Below, piece after piece: positions 5,752 through 11,643 of a stretch of 11,643 bases of DNA; position 1 is the first letter of the stretch; every line of letters begins with the position of its first letter. The stretch comes from Nitrospinae bacterium RIFCSPLOWO2_12_FULL_45_22 (GTDB lineage: Bacteria; 2-12-FULL-45-22), in the NCBI GenBank assembly GCA_001803565.1, contig MHDQ01000019.1, positions 1 through 11,643 on the forward strand, read 5' to 3'. Under the pieces are notes generated by a model, which saw only the letters and a program-made list of their open reading frames with translations, did not search any database and was not told where the DNA came from. The position numbers and the translations under genes were made by a program.

Positions 5752-6809
5752 GCTAAAACGTTAATCTTCCCCTCTTTATCCTCTATAATCCGGCCAATAA
5801 TAGCCGCGGCTGGGGTCTTCTTTTTTTTAAGCAATGCCAGGAGCTGGTCTGCTTTATTTGCTGGCACTGATATCAGGAGCCCCCCGGAGGTTTGGGCATC
5901 ACACAGGACTAATTCCTCTTCCAGGGTTATTTTGCGGTGCCAATTAACACTATCAGCTAAGAAATTACGGTTGGCATGGGTACCACCCGGGGCGATCCCT
6001 TTCTTAACTAAATCCCAGGTCTCTTCTATGACTGGCACTTTATCTAGATAAATCTCTGCTCCTACACCACTACCAACGGTCATTTCATGCAAGTGTCCCA
6101 GTAGCCCAAAACCGGTTATATCAGTACAGGCATTTACTCCTATTTGGAGCATGGCTTCCGAAGCCGCCCGGTTTAAAGAGGTCATTACGTATACTGCCTT
6201 GTCTACTACCTCTCCTGCTACCTCATCTTTTTTAATGGCGGTAGTAATTATCCCGATACCCAGGGGCTTGGTAAGGATCAGTAGATCACCTACTTTTGCC
6301 CCGGCATTAGTTACTACCTCTTTGGGATTAATTAGCCCAGTAACCGCTAGACCATATTTAGGCTCAGGATCGTTAATAGTATGGCCGCCCACAATAGTTA
6401 CCTGGGCTTCTTTGGCCTTCTCTGCCCCACCTTTTAATATCTGTGTCAGTATAGCCAAAGGCAGGGTGTTGTTAGGGAACCCGACAATATTCAGGGCAAT
6501 CAGGGGTTTTCCCCCCATGGCATATATGTCACTTATAGAATTAGCCACCGCTATTGCCCCGAAGCTATAAGGGTCGTCTACTACTGGCGTAATGTAGTCC
6601 ACAGTCTGGACCAGGGCCAGATCATCCGTTATTTGATAGACGGCGGCATCATCCGCGGTATTAGTTCCTACCAGGAGGTTGGGGTCTTCTATTTGTGGTA
6701 GTTCACGCAGCACCTGCGCTAAGTCCTGAGGACTGAGCTTGCAGGCTCAACCACCACCATGACTGAAGGCCGTTAGACGGGTCTTAGGGTCTTTTTCCGG
6801 TTGTGCCAT
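5748..6809 (-). CDS. selD: Selenide, water dikinase (selenophosphate synthetase), selenoprotein form
   Basis: SelD makes selenophosphate from selenide and ATP, the selenium donor for selenocysteine. Read with UGA (6747-6749) as selenocysteine, the protein has 353 residues, normal for the family. It begins MAQPEKDPKTRLTAFS and then HGGGUACKLSP, with Sec21 at the catalytic Cys/Sec position and Lys24 as the catalytic lysine. The ATP/metal-binding blocks follow: DDAAVY (about 53-58), DYITPVVDDPYSFG (71 onward), and NSISDIYAMGGKP (90-102). The start ATG at 6807-6809 has AGAAAGGAG about nine bases upstream. A conventional ORF would start at GTG 6713, losing the glycine-rich N-terminus and the active site. 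It lies 23 bases after the oxidoreductase gene and overlaps cca by ATGA, so it is the middle gene of an operon. Decoding requires SelA/SelB and tRNA-Sec elsewhere in the genome. Confidence 0.95.
6713..6745 (-). promoter_or_regulatory. Candidate SECIS hairpin for selD
   Basis: The mRNA one base after the UGA can fold into a long hairpin. The stem is CCUGC (6745-6741), GCU (6738-6736) and AGUCC (6734-6730), pairing with GGACU (6726-6722), AGC (6720-6718) and GCAGG (6717-6713). There is an AA bulge on the 5' side, one C/U mismatch and a three-base UCA loop. Thirteen pairs are Watson-Crick. The apical loop is 17 bases from the UGA, within the spacing known for bacterial SECIS elements. The loop lacks the G found in the Escherichia coli SECIS loop, so recognition by SelB would be lineage-specific. 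Confidence 0.7.
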
Positions 6810-6832
6810 TATCTATTTCTCCTTTCTAATTT

Positions 6833-8758
6833 TTATATTTCTTTAGCTACATTGTAACCTTCATGTATAGCCTCTAAGAGGGAACGAGGCCCTTTTCGAT
6901 CGCCAATAAAATAGACGGGCAGGCCTTTGTTATTCAAATTCGAAAAATCCTCCCTGGCAGCTAACCCAATCGCAATTACCACACTATCCACCGGTATTTT
7001 TGTCTTTTCGTTTGCCCGTCTCACCCAAATAGCGTTTTCAGCTAAGGCTTCAAAAACGGTGTTAGTCAGTACAGTAATCTTCTTTTGCTCCAACCGTTGC
7101 TTTTGGAACATACGGGCGATGGGGCCAAGCTCAGTAGCAACTTTGTCTAACATCTCTATAATTATGACCTCTTTGCCTTGGTCGGCTAAGAATTCCGCAG
7201 TTTCAACCCCTACTAATCCGCCACCAATAACGGCCACTTTTTGCCCGGTGGGCCTTCCTTCTAATACATCTCTATATGAGAGGATTTTTCCCCTGTCAAT
7301 TCTTATCCCGGGAGGGGCTACTGGTGTTGCGCCAGTGGCAACGATAATTATATCAGGGGCAAGGGCTGCAATATCTTCTGGTTTTATTTCCTTCCCCAGA
7401 TGGACTTCTACTCCCAGTTTCCTTAGCTGAGTCTTAAAGTATTGTAATACACTATCCAGCCCCTCTTTATGGGGAGGTATTTTAGCTATGCATAATTGTC
7501 CACCCAATTCCGGTTCTTTTTCAAATAAGATCGCTTCATATCCCTTTAATGCTGCTACCCGGGCTGCTTCCATCCCTCCCGGCCCCCCGCCGATAATAAT
7601 TACTCGTTTACGCTCCTGGGCCCGGGTTATCGGGGGCTCTTGTTCCCTACCAGCCTGGGCATTAAGGGTACAGGCAATGGGTCGGTTACTATATGCCCGG
7701 TCTACACATCCTTTATTACATGCAATACACTTTCTGATGTCTTCTAAGCGGCCTTCCAGGGTCTTTTTTAGTATCTCTGGATCAGCAATTAGGGGCCGGC
7801 CCAGGGCGATCAAGTCCGCTTTCCCTTCCTGAAGAATGCTTTCAGCTAGTAAAGGGTCGTTTATCCTGCCAAAAGTAATAACCGGCTTTTTAGTAACTCT
7901 CTTTACCCTTTCAGCCAGGGGTACTAAGCTCCCGGGTGGAAAGCACATGGGAATAACATTTACCAGGTTCCGGGATACTACTACCGAGACATTGAAGATA
8001 TCGGCCCCAGCCTCTTCTAACATATTGACCAATTGGATTATTTCTTTTTCGCTATACCTCCCTGCGGGATATTCGCTGGCTGGTATGCGGCAGGAAATGG
8101 GGAAATCATCCCCTACAGCATCTCTTACAGAAGATACTATCTGGCAAAGGAAACGGGCTCGATTCTCAAAACTGCCCCCGTATTCGTCAGTTCTGGTGTT
8201 AGAATCAGCCATCAAGAATTGTTCTGGCAGAGTACGGTGTCCCAAAAGAACCTCCAGGGCATCCAATCCCGCTTCTTTTGCCCTACTGGCTGCCTGGGCA
8301 TAGCATTCCAAAGTTCGTTTAATATCATCCAGGGTCATTTCTCTGGGCCTCTCGCCCAAAGACAGGTCTGCCAAACGTGACATAGCAGGCGGAACAGATG
8401 AGGCCGAAATGGGTTGAGTACCGATAATAGCAGGAGTACATTCTCTGCCCCCATGCATAAACTGGACTGATACCCTGGCGCCATATTTATGTAAAGTATC
8501 TGCCAGGAGTTTAAATCCAGGGATATGACTATCATCAAATAAAGAAAGGTTATGGTCCATTATCCTGCCTATTGTCTCTACTACAGTAGCTTCTATGGTT
8601 ATCAGTCCTACCTCACCCTTTGCCCTTTGTTCATAATAGGCAATCATCCTGGGGGTTACATTACCTTGAACATCTGCTAAATTAGTCCCCATAGGTGGCA
8701 TTACTACCCGGTTCTTTAACCTCATCCCTTTGATCTGGATCGGTTCAAACAGTTTCAT
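6833..8758 (-). CDS. FMN/FAD/4Fe-4S oxidoreductase of the 2,4-dienoyl-CoA reductase/old yellow enzyme family
   Basis: This 641-residue protein has the three-part layout of FadH-type enzymes. An FMN-binding TIM barrel (about 1-340) begins LFEPIQIKGMRLKNRVVMPP. A 4Fe-4S site has C344, C347, C351 and C363 in KCIACNKGCVDRAYSNRPIA. Then come an FAD domain (IIIGGGPGGMEAAR, about 387-400) and a pyridine-nucleotide domain (VIGGGLVGVETAEF, about 510-523). Electrons would pass from NAD(P)H through FAD and the cluster to FMN. The barrel active site is unusual. Where E. coli FadH has GSEGYLINEF, this protein has LLGHRTLPEQF, so the catalytic Tyr becomes Thr176, and the catalytic His appears to become Ser262. 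The substrate is therefore probably not a dienoyl-CoA. The ATG at 8758 follows GGAGAGG by five bases. It is the first gene of the operon with selD and cca. Confidence 0.88.
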   Translation of the reverse strand: MKLFEPIQIKGMRLKNRVVMPPMGTNLADVQGNVTPRMIAYYEQRAKGEVGLITIEATVVETIGRIMDHNLSLFDDSHIPGFKLLADTLHKYGARVSVQFMHGGRECTPAIIGTQPISASSVPPAMSRLADLSLGERPREMTLDDIKRTLECYAQAASRAKEAGLDALEVLLGHRTLPEQFLMADSNTRTDEYGGSFENRARFLCQIVSSVRDAVGDDFPISCRIPASEYPAGRYSEKEIIQLVNMLEEAGADIFNVSVVVSRNLVNVIPMCFPPGSLVPLAERVKRVTKKPVITFGRINDPLLAESILQEGKADLIALGRPLIADPEILKKTLEGRLEDIRKCIACNKGCVDRAYSNRPIACTLNAQAGREQEPPITRAQERKRVIIIGGGPGGMEAARVAALKGYEAILFEKEPELGGQLCIAKIPPHKEGLDSVLQYFKTQLRKLGVEVHLGKEIKPEDIAALAPDIIIVATGATPVAPPGIRIDRGKILSYRDVLEGRPTGQKVAVIGGGLVGVETAEFLADQGKEVIIIEMLDKVATELGPIARMFQKQRLEQKKITVLTNTVFEALAENAIWVRRANEKTKIPVDSVVIAIGLAAREDFSNLNNKGLPVYFIGDRKGPRSLLEAIHEGYNVAKEI

Positions 8759-8802
8759 ATTATCCTCTCCTATGCTCGCTCCTCAATTGATATTTATTTT
8801 TT

Positions 8803-8949
8803 GTAAGCGTTCAGCTATCAGCCTTCAGTTTTCAGTAAAACTAAGAATATCCAAGAAATAACCCTCTACTCCTAAGATAAGTGCTCATGGATAAGTTATT
8901 ATTTTCCCTTGGTTTGCTGACCGCTGACAACTGACGGCTGAACGCTTAC
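8803..8949. mobile_element. MITE-like palindromic element with possible 8-bp target duplication
   Basis: The ends are a perfect 13-bp inverted repeat: GTAAGCGTTCAGC (8803-8815) and GCTGAACGCTTAC (8937-8949). The similarity continues inward, as both arms carry TCAG-rich blocks (TATCAGCCTTCAG against CGTCAGTTGTCAG). TATTTTTT stands directly outside each end (8795-8802 and 8950-8957), as a target-site duplication would. The element is 147 bp and has no ORF. It sits between the divergent oxidoreductase and dehydratase-like genes and may displace or supply promoter sequence. The flanking repeat is low-complexity, so it could be chance. Confidence 0.6.
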
Positions 8950-8999
8950 TATTTTTTTTCTCTAGAATTTATTATCATAAGTTATTATACTTGAAAATA

Positions 9000-9029
9000 T
9001 TGCCAGACTTTAGCCAATTTTTTTAGAAT
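9000..9029 (+). promoter_or_regulatory. Likely sigma-70-type promoter of the dehydratase-like gene
   Basis: TTGCCA (9000-9005) and TAGAAT (9024-9029) are separated by 18 bases, with one mismatch to consensus in each box. Transcription would start near 9036, leaving a leader of about 54 bases that ends in the strong ribosome site GGGGGTGAGG (9074-9083), six bases before the ATG at 9090. Confidence 0.45.
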
Positions 9030-9089
9030 ATTGCGCCGTTTTGCAGATACTCGGCCCAGACTCTAAGAAAGATAGGGGGTGAGGAATAG

Positions 9090-10292
9090 ATGGAGTTCAG
9101 TAGAGGGAAAAATTCTAGGAAGCAAATGAAGACCTCACGGCAAATATGGCCTCTAACAAAGCGGTATTACAGCAAAATCAGACAGGCAAAGAACAATGGC
9201 CAACTAATAGCCTGGGCCTTTGCTTTTCCCCCACCTGAGATTCTACATGCCATGGATATTCCCTTTATCATGCCAGAACACTATTCTTCAGTCCTGGCGG
9301 CAAAACAGCAAGTGACCCCATATCTCGAAATATCTGACCAGTGTGGATATCCCATGGAGGCGTGCTCCTATCATCGGGCCTTGCTAGGGGTTTGCCTTTC
9401 TGGTGAAGAGATGATCTTCCCTCCGCCGGATTTTATTTTTGCCACCAATTTTTGTGATCCTTCTTATAAGGCCTTGCTCCAAATTGTAGAACAGTATAAA
9501 GTCCCATATTATCTGATGGATATTCCTTTCTGTGAGAGTGAGGAGGCGCCAGAAGAGGCCGTGGAATATTGCCGTAGTCAACTCGAGGAATTCATTGATC
9601 TTGCCAGTAAAGTTACAGGCAAGAGCTATGATGCCCAAAGGCTTTATAGTACTTGCGAATGGGCAAATGGGTGTTATAACCTTTGGGTCGAGATTAATGA
9701 GCTGCGGAAGAGAATCCCCTGTCCTATGGGAGTAGTAGATGAGATGGGAGATATTTTTCCTATGATGCAATTGGCCGGAACAAAAGAAGCGGTTGCTATA
9801 TATGAGATGCTGTTGGCAGAGGTAAAAGAGCGTGTTGCTCAAGGAGAAGGCATTGTCGAAGAAGAGAAGCATCGCCTGATCTGGGTTGGTTCAAATCCTA
9901 TTTACGATAATGGCATATTGGATTGTTTTGAGGAATACGGGGCGGCTTTAGTCAAATCCGATATGGATTGCACTTATACAATGAAAATTGATCTGGAAGA
10001 CCCTTTGAAAAGTCTGGCACAAAAAATGATCTCCAATTACTGGACCGGGAGTATTAAAAAACGGATCAAAATAATAAAGGATTTAATCCGGGACTATCAG
10101 GCCCAGGGCTTAGTAATGTTCTCTCAGCGAAACTGTCGCTCTTTTTCTGTGGGGCATAAAGCGGTTAAGGACGCCATTCAGGATGAATTCGGTATCCCGG
10201 TGCTTAACCTGGAAGGAGACATGATAGACCTGAGGGGTTATAATGCCCAGGAATTAAGAAGTAAAATCGAAGAGTTTATCGAAATCCTTTAA
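9090..10292 (+). CDS. 2-hydroxyacyl-CoA dehydratase subunit-like iron-sulfur protein (HgdB/FldC/BcrC superfamily)
   Basis: This 400-residue cytoplasmic protein belongs to the HGD-D superfamily, whose members use a 4Fe-4S cluster for radical dehydration of 2-hydroxyacyl-CoA or for ring reduction. Visible family features are WAFAFPPPEILHAMDIPFIM (42-61), the first cysteine region with C85 and C92 (EACSYHRALLG), ATNFCDPSYK (C122), YYLMDIPF (140-147) and the C-terminal SQRNCRSFSVGH (C349). Family members usually occur as two such subunits plus an ATP-dependent activator of the BadF/HgdC type. Neither is in this window, so the gene stands alone. Other members of this superfamily are the double-cubane-cluster proteins, which also act with a separate reductase, so dehydratase activity is not certain. 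GGGGGTGAGG six bases upstream supports the ATG at 9090. The gene is divergent from the selD operon and convergent with yqeC. Confidence 0.8.
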   Translation: MEFSRGKNSRKQMKTSRQIWPLTKRYYSKIRQAKNNGQLIAWAFAFPPPEILHAMDIPFIMPEHYSSVLAAKQQVTPYLEISDQCGYPMEACSYHRALLGVCLSGEEMIFPPPDFIFATNFCDPSYKALLQIVEQYKVPYYLMDIPFCESEEAPEEAVEYCRSQLEEFIDLASKVTGKSYDAQRLYSTCEWANGCYNLWVEINELRKRIPCPMGVVDEMGDIFPMMQLAGTKEAVAIYEMLLAEVKERVAQGEGIVEEEKHRLIWVGSNPIYDNGILDCFEEYGAALVKSDMDCTYTMKIDLEDPLKSLAQKMISNYWTGSIKKRIKIIKDLIRDYQAQGLVMFSQRNCRSFSVGHKAVKDAIQDEFGIPVLNLEGDMIDLRGYNAQELRSKIEEFIEIL

Positions 10293-10297
10293 CCTCT

Positions 10298-10420
10298 CAC
10301 AGCAAAACACGCAGATAAAGGTTTCGCAGGGCAAAGCCCTGCGGCTACTGAGGATTATCCCTTGGCTTTTCACTTCGCATTTTTAGTCTCCTTTTGTATA
10401 TCAGCTCAGCGTGTTCTGTG
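10298..10420. repeat. Inverted-repeat spacer with GC-rich hairpin
   Basis: The outer arms CACAGCAAAACACGC (10298-10312) and GCGTGTTCTGTG (10409-10420) are imperfect complements. Inside lies a perfect 8-bp stem CGCAGGGC (10325-10332)/GCCCTGCG (10336-10343) with an AAA loop, followed by GCTAC. No run of T follows the hairpin, so it is not a typical intrinsic terminator, although it sits between two convergent genes where termination is expected. The hairpin resembles the repeat at 43-108. Confidence 0.5.
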
Positions 10421-10437
10421 TTCCTGGAGATGAGTAA

Positions 10438-11214
10438 TTAGAGGGTATTTATGATTGTGGCGACCGGGTGAGACGACCTGGCATTCCCTAATATTATCTG
10501 CTTTATCCTGGGGTGGTGGCTAGCAAGGACCTTTTCTGCTAAGGATTTTGCCTGATTAAGGTCACTTAGCAATTCAACTTTATTGAAAAAAGGGATAATC
10601 CGAGCACCTGCTGGGCTACCTTTAATAATACCGAACGGATGGGTAAGGAGAGAAGCAATATGCTCCTGGGTGATGATCTCTCCTAGTGGGATTTTCAGGA
10701 GATTAGCAACTAGTTCCGCACGAAAGACATGCCCCTCCATAAGCTCTTTGCCTAACACATCTAGACCTACTACTGGTATCATTAAACTGGTTGTTTCAGG
10801 AATCACTGGCTCCCAATCAGCCGGGGCCTTTAAGGATTTTTGCGCCGCACCATCCGCTTCAATTATAATGGGCACATCGGGCAGTAGCTGTCTTAATTCA
10901 TTTATTGTTTCAGGTTTTAGCCCTTTCAATTTGCCACCTGGCAACGAGTTAGCGGCTAAAGTAATATGTCTATAGTTTTCCAGGGCCTTTGATAAGCTAG
11001 AGGGTATTCTTTCTTCCGGAGAAAGTAAGAGAACATGGGGGCTTTCTGTGGAGTTAGGACGCCTGATTTTAGTAGTAGTAGTAGTAATAACGTAGCTATG
11101 TTGCCGGGTAAGTTCCTTAGCCAGATTATACATCAAGGTAGTCTTACCCCCTGCACCTACCAGGCTTATAATCTCACCTGCCGCAATTCCAAACGCTTCT
11201 ACAAGGTCTAACAT
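10438..11214 (-). CDS. yqeC: Selenium cofactor biosynthesis protein YqeC
   Basis: This 258-residue P-loop protein matches the YqeC family, linked by genome co-occurrence to maturation of selenium-dependent molybdenum hydroxylases. The N-terminus LVEAFGIAAGEIISLVGAGG leads into the nucleotide-binding loop GAGGKTT (20-26). The family-typical blocks are TTTTTKI (44-50), IIIEADGAAQKSLKAP (116-131, with a probable catalytic or metal-binding Asp121) and VVGLDVLGK (148-156). The length is usual for the family. The ATG at 11214 gives the expected N-terminus, but its ribosome site is weak: AAGG is almost touching the ATG, and GAAGGA lies further back. Together with selD in this window it suggests that the organism uses selenium for a labile cofactor as well as selenocysteine. 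No molybdenum hydroxylase gene is present here. The 63-base gap to the upstream TPR gene has no clear promoter. Confidence 0.88.
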   Translation of the reverse strand: MLDLVEAFGIAAGEIISLVGAGGKTTLMYNLAKELTRQHSYVITTTTTKIRRPNSTESPHVLLLSPEERIPSSLSKALENYRHITLAANSLPGGKLKGLKPETINELRQLLPDVPIIIEADGAAQKSLKAPADWEPVIPETTSLMIPVVGLDVLGKELMEGHVFRAELVANLLKIPLGEIITQEHIASLLTHPFGIIKGSPAGARIIPFFNKVELLSDLNQAKSLAEKVLASHHPRIKQIILGNARSSHPVATIINTL

Positions 11215-11277
11215 TACCTTATTTGGTTTCCTTCTAATCGCCGAGCAGGATGTCGCTTAACATACGTATAGGTCCCC

Positions 11278-11643
11278 CTAAGATTGCCGGCTTAGTTCTT
11301 CATATACCGCCTTCACATACTCTAATACTGGTGGCAAATTACTATACTTAGCTGCAACAAGAGCTTGTTCTAAGTGTTGATCACATTTTTTAGCATTACC
11401 AAGCGCGTGCCATATTCGAGCAAGTTCAGAACATGTGTAGGCCAATCCCATATTATCATGTTCAGCAATGTAGAGCTCTTTTGCACGGTTGTATAGCTCT
11501 TTAGCCCTTGTAAATTCCCGATGATGTCGCCATAAATCTCCTTGTGACTGAAAAACATTGGCAAGGCCAAGATTATCCCTCTCCTGACGGTAGAGTTCGA
11601 TGGCTTCTTTGTAATGAGCCTCTGCCTCATCAATCTTGCCTAA
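11278..11643 (-). CDS. TPR-repeat protein, C-terminal part (start beyond the window)
   Basis: A reading frame open from the window edge to TAG at 11278-11280 encodes 121 residues with tetratricopeptide-like repeats. LGKIDEAEAHYKEAIELYRQ is a clear TPR helix pair ending, followed by RDNLGLANVFQSQGDLW, FTRAKELYNRAKELYIAE and HDNMGLAYTCSELARIWHAL, each about 40 residues apart. The repeated N-L/M-G-L-A and G-D/N-L phrases are typical of TPR domains in scaffold or regulatory proteins of the LGN or transcription-regulator type. The N-terminal domain that would define the function is missing. No ATG occurs in this frame near the edge, so an ORF search demanding a start codon would miss it. It may be transcribed together with yqeC. 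Confidence 0.82.
   Translation of the reverse strand, partial: LGKIDEAEAHYKEAIELYRQERDNLGLANVFQSQGDLWRHHREFTRAKELYNRAKELYIAEHDNMGLAYTCSELARIWHALGNAKKCDQHLEQALVAAKYSNLPPVLEYVKAVYEELSRQS

Noticed and set aside
5748-6713. selD as a 321-residue protein starting at GTG 6713
   Set aside because: It lacks the active-site motif and glycine-rich N-terminus. The GTG has no good ribosome site and lies at the foot of the SECIS hairpin. The ATG at 6809 with AGAAAGGAG is clearly better.
6747-6749. UGA as a nonsense mutation making selD a pseudogene
   Set aside because: It lies exactly at the Cys/Sec position, the frame is intact on both sides, and a stable hairpin follows.
7836-8380. Plus-strand open frames opposite the oxidoreductase gene
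   Set aside because: They have no family features or ribosome sites and lie wholly antisense to a well-supported gene; the same holds for other antisense frames at 973-1179, 2118-3283, 6151-6570, 6927-7832, 9384-9872 and 10583-10975.
11065-11090. Short trinucleotide repeat (TAG/ACT type) within yqeC
   Set aside because: It only encodes the threonine run TTTTTK that belongs to the conserved core of the protein, so it is not a separate element.
11370-11633. 87-codon minus-strand frame with ATG at the window end
   Set aside because: It is a shadow. Another minus-strand frame over the same bases gives clear TPR repeats and is open to the window edge.

Overview
The window looks like a piece of chromosome from an uncultured anaerobic bacterium. 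The evidence is a selenocysteine-type selenophosphate synthetase, the selenium-cofactor protein YqeC, a 4Fe-4S/FMN/FAD oxidoreductase of the 2,4-dienoyl-CoA reductase family, a 2-hydroxyacyl-CoA dehydratase-type iron-sulfur protein and sodium-coupled amino-acid transporters. This set fits an amino-acid or organic-acid fermenter (Clostridia-like, or an anaerobic candidate phylum). The phylum cannot be fixed from the sequence alone. No rRNA, tRNA, CRISPR array, transposase or phage gene was seen.

Layout. Positions 1-191 hold a degenerate hairpin repeat and the leader of a GNAT acetyltransferase gene (192-620, +). Convergent with it is a broken NSS-family transporter (600-1398, -) that has lost its middle. 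A long inverted-repeat element (about 1415-1653) separates it from an intact NSS transporter (1790-3325, -). The stop codon of that transporter overlaps a 45-residue single-membrane-segment gene (1663-1800, -) resembling the MetS small subunit. On the + strand follow an unrecognised HExxH protein (3619-4155) and a FmdB-type zinc ribbon (4170-4415).

A tight minus-strand operon then reads oxidoreductase (8758-6833), selD (6809-5748), CCA-adding enzyme with HD domain (5751-4420). The selD gene contains an in-frame UGA at its active site, read here as selenocysteine, followed directly by a strong SECIS-like hairpin. A conventional ORF caller would cut off the first 32 residues. The CCA enzyme carries two copies of a 26-bp nucleotide repeat, one inside its HD domain and one forming its C-terminus, in different reading frames.

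An imperfect palindrome of 147 bp flanked by 8-bp direct repeats (8803-8949) lies between the operon and a divergent dehydratase-like gene (9090-10292, +). That gene converges on yqeC (11214-10438, -) across another inverted-repeat spacer. The window ends inside a TPR protein (11643-11278, -) whose start lies outside.

How the genes fit together: SelD makes selenophosphate, used for selenocysteine and, where YqeC-class genes occur, for selenium-dependent molybdenum hydroxylases. The oxidoreductase and the dehydratase-like protein are plausible parts of anaerobic acyl-CoA or amino-acid metabolism supplied by the NSS importers, but these metabolic links are inference. The intergenic spaces are rich in unrelated palindromic repeats, suggesting a genome colonised by small non-coding repeat families.
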